Counted from the stretch's first letter, positions 1 to 10,021 are shown. The stretch is DNA of 42,546 nucleotides from Cymbomonas tetramitiformis (GCA_001247695.2 LGRX02027083.1:1-42546); one strand, 5' to 3'. Numbers and translations are program-made. Notes: generated by a model not told the origin, from the letters alone.

Positions 1-653
1 CCATATACCACCAGTTACGTGCGCTCAACGTACAGAGATTTCTCTGTAAACTGTCAACTCTAGGACTATCAAAGACGTTGCGCAATTAGAGACTTTAACA
101 CCTCAAAGACGAAGTCCCCATACTGCAAAGCTGATATTCGAAAGCTGGCACGAACATGATGCTAAAACATGCGTAACTTGCGATAAACTTGTCCAAATTA
201 CCTCATATTTCGCATAAATTGGAAAGCGTCGCCTAATCTTCCTATATGCATGCATTATAAAGCTACATCGCATCGCATGTTAAGCCGCGTCACACCTCCG
301 CATGGCATGCCGCGTCATACCTTCGCGTGGCATGCCACGTCATACCTTCGCATTGCATGCCGCGTAATACCTTCGCATGGCATGCCGCGTCACACCTTCA
401 CATGGCATGCCGCGTCACACCTTCAGAAGTTAACACTAAACCGTCAAGGTCTTTAGAATAAGCACGCAACAAACCTCGGCGCAGTCGGATACTATTTCGG
501 TAGTCATTAATATCAGCTATTTGCGCAGACGTTTCAATGCTTGCGACATGCAAGAAACAATATAGGCAAAATAGCGCTTCGTAAAGTCTGAGTCTTGCAA
601 GATTAGATCTTAATGAGGCTTCTTCGAGGTGACTTTTTAAATCTGGAACTGGA
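1..653. other. Left flank without a recognisable gene
   Basis: The flank to the left of the outer LTR element. Apart from the 25-bp minisatellite at 285-425 I see no coding region, RNA gene or element end. The 68-codon open frame over the minisatellite is a by-product of the repeat. Confidence 0.5.
285..425. repeat. 25-bp minisatellite, about 5.5 copies
   Basis: The core CGCGTCATACCTTCGCATGG recurs with variants. Copies beginning CGCGT or CACGT start at 311, 336, 361, 386 and 411, an exact 25-bp period. Each unit contains the palindrome GGCATGCC or a variant of it. The period is not a multiple of three, which argues against coding. Confidence 0.85.
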
Positions 654-658
654 CTGGT

Positions 659-850
659 TGTGAGATATAATATAACGTATTATATCGGGTGGTCACTGAA
701 TATCTTTCATACAAGTGTAAACTGATTATAAAGGTGAACGAATATATCATGCATCTGTGACCTAGGTATCTGTCACAAAGTACTGTACGAGTACTGGTAC
801 AGTCGAACGGAGTCATGCACGGTATGACCTACGGTGCACTGAATCCAGCA
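659..850 (-). repeat. LTR of outer element (3' LTR in element orientation)
   Basis: A 192-bp repeat nearly identical to 7091-7282. The differences I see are GTGAACG versus GTAAACG and CACAAAG versus CACCAAG. It is bounded by TG...CA and preceded by the target duplication CTGGT. It contains AT-rich palindromic sequence (ATATAATATAACGTATTATAT) near one end and a GTACGAGTACTGGTAC cluster. Confidence 0.9.
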
Positions 851-1053
851 CACCACCCTGTAACTGTACGGAGTGCTGTCCAGGTGGTAGAGAGCGGTTC
901 ACAGACATAGTCCAAAGTTCCGAAACAACAAACAGCTAGGAGCTGGAAACTGCTAGAGGGAGGCCTGTGCTTTAGCCAGGGCGGTCCCTGTCTAAAACTG
1001 CTGCTAGGATACTGCTTTCAAGCTAAGTTCCTACAGCTCAACTTTGCAGATAC

Positions 1054-1299
1054 TCAGCCACTTTCAAAGTGGTCCACAAAGTTGCAGAGTTCACCAGAGT
1101 TGAAGAAGTTGTCAGTGTCAAAGAAGTTCAGCCAGAACCAGAGTCCAGAAGTCATAATCCAGAACCAGAGTCCAGAAGCCAGAGTCCAGAACCAGAAGCC
1201 AGAACCATAATCCAGAAGCCAAGACCAGAAACCAGAGGCAGGAAAAGATTCGTAGAGCAAAATTAGGAATTCCGAAAATTGAAAATCAGAACTCAAACC
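1054..1299 (-). CDS. C-terminal tail of the outer Gag-like protein, severed by the nested insertion
   Basis: This minus-strand frame is in exact register with the frame that stops at base 4544. With one copy of the AAACC duplication, the codon ending at 4544 is followed directly by one starting at 1299, and reading then stays open for 81 codons to a stop at 1054. The tail is aromatic and repetitive (SGFWFW, SGLWFW), encoded by an imperfect tandem repeat of CCAGAACCAGAGTCCAGAAG at about 1134-1240. Its function is unknown. The frame would otherwise look like a separate 80-residue ORF; the register across the insertion is the reason to treat it as part of the outer gene. Confidence 0.65.
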   Translation of the reverse strand, partial: GLSSDFQFSEFLILLYESFPASGFWSWLLDYGSGFWFWTLASGLWFWIMTSGLWFWLNFFDTDNFFNSGELCNFVDHFESG

Positions 1300-1535
1300 T
1301 GCTGGACTTTAGGTTCAGGGTTATTATTATGGGCTCTGGTAGCCCCTAGCCTGACCTGTCTCTGATCGGAACCGTGACTCCGCTAGTAGCTAGGATGACA
1401 GTACAGTAATACTGTACTGTCAGTCATTATTTCGTATTATCCGGGTTTCCGAGATGCATGATAAAAGCACTCGGCCGGACTGTTTATGGGAGCTTAGCCA
1501 GTTTGTTTTCACCGAGCGGAACACCTGTTCTCGCA
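1300..1535 (+). repeat. 5' LTR of inner element
   Basis: Bounded by TG...CA. It contains a near-perfect palindrome at about 1397-1421 (GACAGTACAGTA, one base, then its reverse complement). It differs from the 4301-4538 copy by lacking CG in CTG(CG)TCTCTG and by G instead of A in ACCGAGCGG. Confidence 0.9.
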
Positions 1536-1550
1536 GGTTATGCGCGTCAC
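1536..1550 (+). promoter_or_regulatory. Putative primer-binding site (half-tRNA type)
   Basis: GGTTATGCGCG follows the LTR end directly. GGTTATG is complementary to CATAACC, the anticodon and loop region of initiator tRNA-Met, which primes Drosophila copia as a half-tRNA. Only 7 nt match well here; the outer element has GGTTATGGG at the same place. The shared position in two elements supports the call, but the tRNA identity is inferred. Confidence 0.5.
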
Positions 1551-1590
1551 CACTTCCCTAGTAATTCTGATGGCACAGCGCCTAGCTATT

Positions 1591-1605
1591 GCCATGATTG
1601 GCTAA
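1591..1605 (+). promoter_or_regulatory. Conserved 15-nt leader motif, inner element
   Basis: GCCATGATTGGCTAA lies 55 nt after the LTR end. The same 15 bases occur in the leader of the outer element (7036-7050, minus strand) and of the third element (39872-39886). GCCA...TGGC forms a short inverted repeat. A packaging or dimerisation signal is possible; the role is unknown. Confidence 0.55.
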
Positions 1606-1926
1606 GTTTTGACACAGAGATGGGGTGGGCGCCCCCTTAGGCAGTGGTTTACTTTTCGCGGTATGGCCTCTTTTTGAAGTGGAGATCAGTTTTTGGAACA
1701 TTTTTCGGCAGCAGTATCGTCGCTCGCTATGGCTTCTTTTTACGTTTCACCTGGCCGGTGGAGAGGGCTTTCCGCGTATTGTGGGTCGCAACCACTTTTA
1801 GCCAATCGGCTCATGACCTGTTTGATGTTGTTTTTATCGCTGAGACTTCTGCAGGATTGGCCGCTGCAAAATACTTACTACTGTCGTCCCATTAGCCCAC
1901 GACCCCATCTTGCCGTCATTTTTACT

Positions 1927-2781
1927 ATGGAGACTCCACTTGGACCACGCACACGCGCTAGAGCGCGAAAACTAGCAACTATTTTTGATGATGTTGGGGC
2001 ACTAAATGCGGCTACGCCAACGACTCCGCATTTGGCTTCAGGAGAGTCTGCGGCGTCCGCTGCGGCAGCCGTACTTCTGCAGAGATTGCGCAGGGACTCA
2101 TTTGACGTCCAGTGTGCCAAAACGGCAGCGACAAAAGTTCTGGGTGATAAGACTGCAAAATTTAAAGGCGACGAAAACTCGGCTTCGGACATTTTTTCAC
2201 AGTTGGTATCCGAGCTGCAGCAGCTGTTCACGCTGCAATCGCCGGCGTTTGCACCCCTGTTTGAACTGACTGCTGCTGACACCCCTGTTCTGTCTGCTGC
2301 CAATGAGCTCTTGTACTCTGTGCTGCTGCTGCTGACTGCGCCAGGGTCTCCTGCCCGTAATTGGGTGGAGGCTTCTGGTGCAGATGTTCCTGCTGATGGC
2401 AAACGTGCCACCCTGGAGGTGGTGCGTATGCTTGCGGATGTATCGACCCCGTTCGATGCATTTGCAGAGCTGCTTGAGGTTAGGATCTCTGGTGAGAGGG
2501 ATCCTGACTCTGACATTCGGCTGTTTAACAGCTGCCTTCGGGATGCACAGCGTCTACAGACGCTGCCCGAGGACGCTGTTAAACGGCAGTTCATCTCTGC
2601 GCTGTCTGGGCCGGCTTACGCCACGCTGGTTGACTCGTTTGCTCGAGCTGACCAGCGTGCGGCTGTGAGTCTGCTCACCTTGCAGGCGCGAGTCCGTGAG
2701 CAGTACCGCTGTGGGCGGCTCTCGGGCAAGCGCACTGCGGGGCGGCCCATGTCTGTGCATCTTGCACCACTGACACTGGCC
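1927..2781 (+). CDS. Gag-like protein of inner element, N-terminal frame
   Basis: I start at the ATG at 1927 because similarity to the outer-element protein begins there. The frame is open further upstream, but that part does not look coding. An arginine-rich N-terminus is followed by a helical region containing NWVEASGADVPADGKRATLE and KRQFISALSG, which matches RWVDASARISPRDGKRALLE and KRQLLAA in the outer element. The DG[KR]RA block recurs in the third element as DGRRALVDII. This is probably the capsid-like part of Gag. Coding similarity fades in this frame after about 2700-2780, where the next frame over (-1) is open from 2700 and continues the protein. Either a mutation or a frameshift used in translation would explain this. 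Confidence 0.7.
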
Positions 2782-4109
2782 TGGCTTCGGCCATTGATCG
2801 GCTCAGTGCTCAGTTGGTCAAGTTGCAGCGGGACGTGGATTCCCTTAAGAGGGGTGGCTCCAAGCCGCCCCCTGGGAAGCACACTCCGCGCAACTTCCAC
2901 CGACCTGGAGTGCAACCGCTTGCTCATTCCGCCTCTCCGGAGGTGGCTTTTGAAAAGCGGTCTGGCACCTTTGTCCCAACGTGCAGGCACGAGAAGTGCC
3001 GCGCCGTTGGGTCAAAGTATTGGCTCAGTGAGTGTCCTCACAAGGACACTCACCCGTTGTCCATCTCGGCATCCTACTGCCAAGCCGTCGAGTCTTATGA
3101 CTCCGACGTGCTTGCCCTTCGTTTTCAGCGGTACTATGACGCTGGGGATGACGGGTCCATGGAGCACTTGTGTGCCCTCGTGGGGCAACCTGAAATCTGT
3201 GAACTGTCTGCGCATTCCTTTGCTCCAGAGCCTATGGCTCTGCAGCAGTTCAAGGATGCTGCTGCCTCTGCTGAGTCTGCACCTGCTGAGCATCTTTCTA
3301 TTGGCCGTGTTGCATTTGCTGCGGTCAGCGGTCCGCTTGCTGGTGGTGTCGCTGAGCCGACCACTGACAAGCAGCTGCTGCCAAAGGCCTCTGCACCTGT
3401 GCATGATGAGCCGGTTGACTTGCATGAAGTCAACCGTGCCACCTTTGTGCCGCCGTCTGCCTCTCTGACTCTCGGCCCAATGGCTCCTGCTGACAGTTCT
3501 TTCAAAACATTCAACACTGTCCACCCTGCCTGGTTTGACATTGACCCTGAGCCTGTTGATGTGTGTGACTCCGATGATGATGGGGAGGGCTCCGACTACC
3601 CTCCTGGTGTCTGTCTGACTGAGATTGAGGGGGGTGCACCGCCGACGGCTGCAGCATTTCGGTGGTTCGGAGTCCCCAGGGGCTCCAGGCCATTTGGCAT
3701 CGGTGAATTTGCACTCACTCTTTTCATGGTGGCTACGTTTCTGTTCAGTGCTACGGCGATGCCGACCCTCGTGGTCGGCGGTGGTGTCAGGGGCCTGGTT
3801 GAGCCCGGAGCCACCTACGGCTACGGTGCAGTTCATCCCGGTGATGCGGTGCTGGATTCTCTTTGCCCGCCTGTAGTTGCTGCTGGTCCGTCATTGCCGC
3901 CGCGGGATGTGGCACAGTTCTTTTCTCAATCGACCTCAGCGGCTTTGCAATCTGATGATTTTGCCACTCCACTCTGGGATCCGCCTGACCCACTTGGGTC
4001 TGGTGGTGTCAACATTTATGGTGTCTCGTCTCAACTTATTTCGGATGTTTTCCTGCCTTGGAATCCGTCAGCTGAACTCGGCTATGCCGACCGGCTTTAC
4101 AGTGGCTAG
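2700..4109 (+). CDS. Gag-like protein of inner element, C-terminal frame with hydrophobic segment
   Basis: Open from 2700 (stop at 2697) to 4109, in the -1 frame relative to the upstream part. It starts with a short coiled-coil-like stretch (ASAIDRLSAQLVKLQRDVDS), then a basic Pro/Gly region and a Cys/His group (TCRHEKCRAVG...SECPHKD) where the outer element has a canonical CCHC knuckle. A long acidic and Ala/Pro-rich region includes DVCDSDDDGEGSD. One hydrophobic helix (ALTLFMVATFLFSATAMPTL) follows, and the protein ends in GYADRLYSG. The hydrophobic segment followed by AVHP is shared with the outer element, so it is a family trait. No protease or pol motif is visible. Confidence 0.7.
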   Translation, partial: AVPLWAALGQAHCGAAHVCASCTTDTGLASAIDRLSAQLVKLQRDVDSLKRGGSKPPPGKHTPRNFHRPGVQPLAHSASPEVAFEKRSGTFVPTCRHEKCRAVGSKYWLSECPHKDTHPLSISASYCQAVESYDSDVLALRFQRYYDAGDDGSMEHLCALVGQPEICELSAHSFAPEPMALQQFKDAAASAESAPAEHLSIGRVAFAAVSGPLAGGVAEPTTDKQLLPKASAPVHDEPVDLHEVNRATFVPPSASLTLGPMAPADSSFKTFNTVHPAWFDIDPEPVDVCDSDDDGEGSDYPPGVCLTEIEGGAPPTAAAFRWFGVPRGSRPFGIGEFALTLFMVATFLFSATAMPTLVVGGGVRGLVEPGATYGYGAVHPGDAVLDSLCPPVVAAGPSLPPRDVAQFFSQSTSAALQSDDFATPLWDPPDPLGSGGVNIYGVSSQLISDVFLPWNPSAELGYADRLYSG

Positions 4110-4300
4110 AGTCTGCTTATTTCAAATCCTGGAGGTGTGATTAGCCTTAGCCACAGTGGTGGGTTGTGCCGGGACAAGTCCCCGGGCACCCAGCTAGAAG
4201 TATATCTGTTTCCGGTGAAGTGCTGTTTGTTATCTGTTTAGTTAGCTCCGCTTGCCTAGCCCTATTGGCTACAGTCACAGCTCCGGGTGGTGACGTGGTG

Positions 4301-4538
4301 TGCTGGACTTTAGGTTCAGGGTTATTATTATGGGCTCTGGTAGCCCCTAGCCTGACCTGCGTCTCTGATCGGAACCGTGACTCCGCTAGTAGCTAGGATG
4401 ACAGTACAGTAATACTGTACTGTCAGTCATTATTTCGTATTATCCGGGTTTCCGAGATGCATGATAAAAGCACTCGGCCGGACTGTTTATGGGAGCTTAG
4501 CCAGTTTGTTTTCACCAAGCGGAACACCTGTTCTCGCA
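4301..4538 (+). repeat. 3' LTR of inner element
   Basis: Matches 1300-1535 except for a 2-nt insertion and one substitution, and is followed by the target duplication AAACC (4539-4543). The outer element's minus-strand frame reads on into this LTR to 4487 by chance; that end is not real coding. Confidence 0.9.
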
Positions 4539-4543
4539 AAACC

Positions 4544-5986
4544 TGCTGAAAACACAGAAGGAAAAGAAATGCCGAAAGTAAAACAGTACGGCAAGGCAGA
4601 TAGACTGTTGGCAGCCACCCCAGTGGGATGTACCGCTGCGGTGAATTCAGGGGCTCGATCGAGCACCACCGAACCCTGAACCGCTGACACACATGCAAGA
4701 CACACGAGTGCGGGCAGGGCTAGAGATGCAAAAGAGAAGACCCTCGGCAATGTTGCCACACCGACACGTGACCGTGTAGTCGGTGGGGCCGAGGGAATCT
4801 CGTCTCCGGAAAAGGAATAACCGTCGGAGTCGTCGTCATCGTCGATCACGGAAAGCTCTCCCGTGTGAATCGGCTCGTGAACTGAGTCAATCGAGCATAA
4901 TTTAAGGGAGGTGTCAGAGCATGCTGGCATTACCTGGTCCATAAAATTGACATGAAGCGGTTCCTCGAAAGGTGACCCGAAAGAAGCAGGGTCCGATGCC
5001 GAAATAGGGTAAAGCCCCGTGTCGATCTCGTGATTGGCAGGTGGTGGCGCATCGCACACCACCTGCGGCATAGACAAAGTGCCGATGTGCAGCGGTGGTT
5101 GCTTACCAGCTGCGGTAGCACCACCGACCTGTGCAGCCGTAGCCGCAGACCGCAGGGACGCGAGGACGCCCCGTGCATCCGAGAGCACACCCTCCATGCC
5201 GTCGCCCGAAGCACCATGACTTAAGCCCGCATAGTGGGCACGTAGTCCCACGTCGTGCCGTACCGGATAGGTGAAGGGCTCAGGATCGGTACGCACCAGT
5301 GGCTGGTCGTGCTCGTGGCACAAGTCAGCAAATTCTTCGTCGTTCTCGTTGTCGAAGGCGGTCTGGAAGGCGGAAACCACCTCGTCCAAGTCCATGGCGG
5401 CATCACGCAAGTCAACGTCACACGAACCACACACCTCAGGGCAACGTGCAGTGTCGTGAAAGTGTCCAGGGCAGAGCGGGCACTCCTGTACGAAGGCCGA
5501 GGATGCGGAGTGAAATGAAATGCTCCTAGCACCCTGCGTCTTAACACCCTGAGGCCAATTCCCTCCCTCCGGGAATGGGGATGCTCCGAAGCGGTGCTTC
5601 CATCCCACGTGACGATTACGTCCGTGAAGCTTACCGTCCGTACGACGGTTACGTTCATCACGCCACTTGGACGGTGGAAATCTCACACCACCGCCCCCAT
5701 GCGGACGGTGGGAATCATTCCGCGGCGGCGGTGTGCTTCGGGAAATATCCCGCTCGTCATGTCGTAGGGAGGCAAGAAGGTTAGTGGCCTCACCAATCAC
5801 ACGAGCGAACTCCTCGAGGAAGTCCGTAATGTCATTCTGCTCGTTTTTTGCGTAGACCAACCCGAGAGCCGTGTGCGTCGGGACAGGCGCGGCTGCCTTG
5901 GGGCGGGTAGGAGGGCCATCAGGGTTTGCACACCACCATACCTCTAGAATGTGTGTGTAAACCTCCTCGATGCCCACCTTCGCCAA
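4544..5986 (-). CDS. Gag-like protein of outer element, middle part with CCHC zinc knuckle and hydrophobic segment
   Basis: Minus-strand frame of 481 codons from 5986 down to the insertion point at 4544, continuing at 1299. In order it has a helical region (VGIEEVYTHILEVWW, then DITDFLEEFARVIGEATNLL), a basic Arg/Gly/His region, and a canonical CCHC zinc knuckle CPLCPGHFHDTARC (C-x2-C-x4-H-x4-C). Then come an acidic region (ELSVIDDDDDSDGYSFSGDE), a hydrophobic helix (FASLALPALVCLACVSAV) and a PEFTAAVHPTG block matching the inner element. The knuckle is the best evidence that the family is Gag. The N-terminal part of the same protein is in another frame at 5988-6719. Confidence 0.7.
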
Positions 5987-5987
5987 C

Positions 5988-6719
5988 TCAGTGTCCAGGC
6001 GAAGCGGGGTAATTGCCTCCCTGTAAAATTCGGCGTCCAGTGCGTGCCGCCAGGAGCTGCCTCTTGGCGGCTTCGTCGTCCAGGGGGCCCGCTCCGTTAG
6101 CCGCGATAGCCTTCAGGCATTCGTCAAATTGCGCGACCAAGGGTTCAGGGTCGTCAGACGAACCAAAAGAAATGCTCAAAAGCTCTTCGCGGTGGCGGAG
6201 CGGCCGATGCCCAGGCGGCAGGAGCCGCTTGGTGATCTCCAGCAGGGCACGCTTGCCGTCACGCGGAGAAATTCGGGCCGAAGCGTCAACCCACCTTCGA
6301 GCTGGAGAATGGGGAGTCGTCAAAGACACCAAAGCACGAAGCAAAATGTCGTTGTAAATGGGGTGCACTTCTTTGGTGACGTCCACGAGGTCAAAGATAT
6401 CCTCGCTGGCGGTGTCCTTGTTGACGAAGGAGGCCTCCAAGGCAGTCACCAAGGAGTCCCAAAGGAGTTGACGATGTGGCTCACTCCCTGAAAACGAAGA
6501 CGCCTTCGTCCCCAATGTGTCCTTCGCGACACGCTTCACAACGTCAGTGTCCCAGGACGATTGCAAAACGGCATTGCCGCGTGTCCTGTCAGCAGCAGCG
6601 AGTACAACTTTCGCTGACTGCGGGGTGCTCTTATAGCGAGCACCCACGTTCCTAGCAAAGATCGAGTCAAGGCGCATTCTAGCGCCCATGGCCGGTGTTC
6701 CAACTGAGGATGAAGTCAT
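5988..6719 (-). CDS. Gag-like protein of outer element, N-terminal part, ending in a frameshift
   Basis: Starts at the ATG ending at 6719, about 370 nt after the outer 5' LTR, and is 243 codons long. It is homologous to the inner element's N-terminus by shared RRWVDAS...DGKRALLEIT and DDEAAKRQLLAA. Immediately after QLLAA (about 6040) this frame becomes unrelated (RTGRRILQGG...) and stops at 5988. The neighbouring frame there reads LDAEFYREAITPLRLDTELA and runs straight into the downstream part, so a single-base frameshift separates the two. Whether it is decay or programmed is not visible, but no obvious slippery heptamer is present. Confidence 0.65.
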   Translation of the reverse strand: MTSSSVGTPAMGARMRLDSIFARNVGARYKSTPQSAKVVLAAADRTRGNAVLQSSWDTDVVKRVAKDTLGTKASSFSGSEPHRQLLWDSLVTALEASFVNKDTASEDIFDLVDVTKEVHPIYNDILLRALVSLTTPHSPARRWVDASARISPRDGKRALLEITKRLLPPGHRPLRHREELLSISFGSSDDPEPLVAQFDECLKAIAANGAGPLDDEAAKRQLLAARTGRRILQGGNYPASPGH

Positions 6720-7035
6720 CAGAATAAATTCCTATAGGAGGGGGGTTGGGGAAAAGGCGAGCGTCAAATTGTAATGTGGCGGGCGACCGTAATGCAGTTG
6801 CGGTTCAAGGAGAAGATGGGGTCGAACGAAATCAACGAAGTCGTATACGCGACGGCCAAGGAGACGTTGAAAGGGGTGATCAAGCCCAGTCTAAAACAAA
6901 ATCCAACGCGGACACTCGAAGAAGTTGCCGAAAGTCCCAATCCGAAATCTCACCGCAACTTGATGCAAACCGCACGCCCTAAAGTGGCCAATTCAACACC
7001 TCGCGAGGCCCCAACGCCCCGCCAAGCGGAAAAGC

Positions 7036-7050
7036 TTAGCCAATCATGGC
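7036..7050 (-). promoter_or_regulatory. Conserved 15-nt leader motif, outer element
   Basis: On the minus strand this reads GCCATGATTGGCTAA, identical to 1591-1605 and 39872-39886, and lies 40 nt downstream of the outer 5' LTR. A 96-codon plus-strand frame (6774-7064) overlaps this leader. It is antisense and I do not treat it as a gene. Confidence 0.55.
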
Positions 7051-7073
7051 AAAGTCAGCAGTGATAAAAGCGG

Positions 7074-7090
7074 GGTAATACCCCATAACC
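7074..7090 (-). promoter_or_regulatory. Putative primer-binding site of outer element (half-tRNA type)
   Basis: On the minus strand, GGTTATGGGGTATTACC follows the LTR end directly. GGTTATGGG matches the complement of the initiator tRNA-Met anticodon arm over 9 nt. Together with the inner element's GGTTATG at the same place this suggests copia-style half-tRNA priming. Confidence 0.5.
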
Positions 7091-7282
7091 TGTGAGATAT
7101 AATATAACGTATTATATCGGGTGGTCACTGAATATCTTTCATACAAGTGTAAACTGATTATAAAGGTAAACGAATATATCATGCATCTGTGACCTAGGTA
7201 TCTGTCACCAAGTACTGTACGAGTACTGGTACAGTCGAACGGAGTCATGCACGGTATGACCTACGGTGCACTGAATCCAGCA
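7091..7282 (-). repeat. LTR of outer element (5' LTR in element orientation)
   Basis: 192-bp partner of 659-850, followed by the target duplication CTGGT (7283-7287). Transcription of the outer element would start in this copy and run leftward. Confidence 0.9.
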
Positions 7283-7287
7283 CTGGT

Positions 7288-7720
7288 CCTTATTGCCACC
7301 TTCCAGCCTAGCAGCTTCTGTTTTCTATTGGCATTTCTATAATTTCTTAGTATAAGCGTTTAGCTCGCATCGACGCTGCCACCTTCTAGCCAAGCAGGTT
7401 CTGTTTTCTATTATCAATATATATTACAGACTTAACACATACTTTAAATAGTTTTACCTTTACACAAGACTGGATTTGTAATTTCATTTTTTCATGCAAC
7501 CTAAAAATATCGTCATCGATGACAAAAAATTCTACTTTATAAATAAAGTATAAAACAATGATTTTTTTTCAGCACCTAGAAATATCGTCATCGATGGCAA
7601 TGATTTTATGTTTTATAAATAATTAGCACGGATTTCATATCATCTCAATATCAGTTTCTTATTTGCTGTCATTGGTGACGGAGGTTGTCATTGTTATATT
7701 TTCTGTGAGACATACTTATT
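7288..7720. other. AT-rich spacer with a short duplicated block
   Basis: No gene is visible. A block of about 36 bp (GCCACCTTCCAGCCTAGCAG... with TTCTGTTTTCTATT) at about 7295-7330 is repeated with changes at about 7378-7413. An AAATATCGTCATCGATG block also occurs twice (about 7503 and 7580). Confidence 0.5.
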
Positions 7721-7734
7721 TTGGAAAAAGGAAA

Positions 7735-8310
7735 CGTCCTTTTATTTTCACTTGGTATTTTTCACCTGATTTGCATTTTGACTTTTTCGGGGAGGTGTCG
7801 GTGCATTTTTTCACAAAAGGAGACTAAAGTGTATTTTCAGCGGGGCCCGTTGTGTATTTCACTTGTCGGGGAGGGGGGTGCGGTGATATTCCGAAAGAAG
7901 GACGGGTCATTGTATTTTCACTTGTTGTTTTCACCTGAATTGTATTTTGACTTTTTCGGGGAGGTGTCGGTGCATTTTTTCACAAAAGGAGACTAAAGTG
8001 TATTTTCAAAATTTCCGGGGCCCGTTGTGGAATTTCACTTGTCGGGGAGGGGGGTGCGGTGATATTCCGGAAGAGGGACGCGTCATTGTATTTTCAGTTG
8101 GTGTTTTTCACCTGATTTGCATTTTCACTTTATCGGGGAGGTATCGGTGCATTTTTTCACAAAAGGAGACCAAAGTGTTTTTTTAAAATTTCCGGGACCC
8201 GTTGTGGAATTTCACTTGTTGGGGAGGGGGGTGCGGTGATATTCCGGAAGAGGCAAGAGGGACGCGTCATTGTATTTTCACTTTAAAATACTTCGAGGAC
8301 CGTTTTGTAT
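7735..8310. repeat. Tandem repeat, about 170-178 bp units, 3 copies
   Basis: The landmark CACAAAAGGAGAC recurs at about 7812, 7981 and 8158. Each unit holds TCGGGGAGGTGTCGGTGCAT, a CACTTGTCGGGGAGGGGGGT block and ATTGTATTTTCACTTG. Copies differ by indels (for example an AAATTTC block). The short open frames over it repeat the same peptide and are not convincing genes. Confidence 0.8.
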
Positions 8311-8328
8311 TTTCACTTGGTGAATTAC

Positions 8329-8366
8329 CCATTTATCCATTTATCCATTTATCCATTTGATTTATC
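8329..8366. repeat. (CATTTATC)n microsatellite
   Basis: About four copies of CATTTATC directly after the larger tandem array. Confidence 0.75.
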
Positions 8367-8589
8367 CTTTCTATGAGCTATGGGAATCGTTTAGGTTATT
8401 AGATGGCAAGCTTCAACTAATTTCAACTATCAACTTCAAGGGGGAATGCCCTTTAGTGCGTTGCTTAGAGCTATCGATGGAACGGACGAAACACCATTAC
8501 CACCGAAAGGTGGTGTGTCGACCGATCGATGCGTCTCAGGCTCACGCCCCAACGATTTTGAAATCAGTCACTCACTGGCGTCGCCACGA

Positions 8590-8800
8590 CGCGACGTGGC
8601 AAAAATCGAAAAGTACCTGAAAAGTACCCGATCGTCAAAGGTAAATCTTGACCGCAGGTACCCGGTACAGGTACTTTTCGATTTTTGAAATCGACGCAGG
8701 TACAGGTACAGATACTTCGCACGCAAGACAGGTACAAGTACCGGTAGCACCTAGTACCCGTCCCTGCCAAAAATACGCGGGTACCTAAGTACCTGTGAAG
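8590..8800. repeat. GTACC/GGTAC-rich stretch
   Basis: Words such as AAGTACC, GGTACCCGGTACAGGTAC and CAGGTACAGGTACAG recur many times over about 200 bp on both strands. The remaining sequence to 9187 shows no convincing gene; a 101-codon open frame (8808-9113) has no recognisable motif. Confidence 0.55.
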
Positions 8801-9187
8801 GGCCCTGGTGAGCAGCACTAAGTTGCTTCCTCAGAAAGTCAACGCATGCGATATTTGTGTCACAGTGTCGCTTGTGTCAGTGAGTGACTGCTGGACGTCA
8901 TCACCCTTCAGTTCGATACTGTACACTGTGACATTACTGTGTCACCATTATGAGCGCGGAGGTTACCGATTTGACGCAGTAGTCAGTCTCGACCAGTGGG
9001 AGAGGATTGGTTGTCATGGCGGCTGCTATAGAGTTAGATTAGTCGGATTCTCCATGTATGTGCTAGCAGGGGGAACTTTTAGGATAGGGACTGCCCTTGA
9101 CCCTGTATGGTAGCCGGGGGCGATTTGGCTCCCCGGGGTAAATTAATTTAAGTCACCGTGACATACTTTCAAAATTCCTCGTTGAGT

Positions 9188-9523
9188 CCCGTCCTTAAAT
9201 CTGGTTTGGGTGAAATGAAATTTCGTCGCGTCGCGTAACTTTTGATCGCAGCGATTTGATTGGTTGGAAAACTGTAAAACGCTACGCACAGGTTACGCAA
9301 GAGCGTCGCGTCGCGGAGATGTTTGGACAAACATCTTTTGCGTAACACGCTACGCAGAGATGTTTTGTCCAACATCTACGCGACGCGACGCTCTTGCGTC
9401 GCGTTTTTTGGTTGCACGTAGGCAAATTTTGAAAACTGTTCGTCAGATCAAATCGGAGATAAAATAAATGGACGCTCCTTGGATATGCGACGCATGTGTA
9501 CGCTCCACGTAGGCAGGTGCGAC
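9188..9523 (+). repeat. Left arm of the foldback complex
   Basis: Inverted copy of 12246-12581 with scattered differences. Within the arm is a local hairpin at about 9294-9400: CAAGAGCGTCGCGTCGCG and its reverse complement flank GAGATGTTTGGACAAACATC-type sequence. The short open frames on both strands here are shadows of the palindrome. Confidence 0.8.
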
Positions 9524-9557
9524 GCCTTCACAGATCTTTGGATAAAATTCGTCGTAT

Positions 9558-9835
9558 AAAATACAGATCTTCCCCTTGCCGCCCCCCTTGCCTTTTTTCC
9601 CCACACCGCCCCCCATTAAACCCCAATTTTGTTATCCCCCCGCCCACCCCATATACACTCCCTTCCCCCCTTCCCCCTTTATCAACCCTGATTTCATCCG
9701 TCCTGCATCCCCCTTCCCCCTTCCACCCCCCCAACCCCTCATCCCCCTTATAACTCCCCACATTTCCCCTTTCCCCTCCCCCCCGCTTATTTCCCCCTTT
9801 CTCCCACTTTTTTTCTGACCCAACCCCCTTTTCGT
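9558..9835. repeat. Polypyrimidine tract, about 280 bp
   Basis: The plus strand is almost entirely C, T and A runs such as CCCCTTCCCCCTTTATC, with G nearly absent. It lies inside the foldback complex. Strand-asymmetric sequence of this kind can form triplex (H-DNA); no coding is claimed although frames are open because stops are rare in it. Confidence 0.75.
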
Positions 9836-10021
9836 TTCGGAAAATCGTGTATTTATTTTTATACCCATTCCAGATATAATAAAACGTAACCACGTTGGAC
9901 GCCACGTACGCATGGGCCGTCGTGCACACAGTCGCTGTGTCACGCCGATTTATTCATCCTTAAATCTGGTCAGACGCGACGCGACGCGACTCGCGTAATC
10001 TCAAAACCAGATTTAAGGACG

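Larger units (their letters stand above)
1300..4538 (+). mobile_element. Inner LTR retroelement, gag-only, nested in the outer element
   Basis: Direct repeats of 236 bp (1300-1535) and 238 bp (4301-4538) start TGCTGGACTTTAGG and end TTCTCGCA. They are flanked by an exact AAACC target duplication (1295-1299 and 4539-4543). The LTRs differ by one 2-nt indel and one substitution that I can see, so insertion was recent. The 2.8-kb interior holds a Gag-like coding region in two frames and no pol motifs. GGTTATGCGCG follows the 5' LTR directly. I see no clear polypurine tract before 4301 (GGGTGGTGACGTGGTG at best). Confidence 0.9.
654..7287 (-). mobile_element. Outer LTR retroelement, minus strand, gag-only, interrupted by a nested element
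   Basis: Two 192-bp direct repeats (659-850 and 7091-7282) start TGTGAGATAT and end CCAGCA on the plus strand. They are flanked by an exact 5-bp target duplication CTGGT (654-658 and 7283-7287). Read on the minus strand the LTR starts TGCTGGA and ends CACA, and is followed by GGTTATGGGG, a putative primer-binding site. The only coding content I recognise is a minus-strand Gag-like frame. No protease, reverse transcriptase, RNase H or integrase motif is present, so the element looks non-autonomous, like the plant TR-GAG class. Without the 1300-4538 insertion it would be about 3.4 kb. Copia affinity is an inference from the priming site only. Confidence 0.85.
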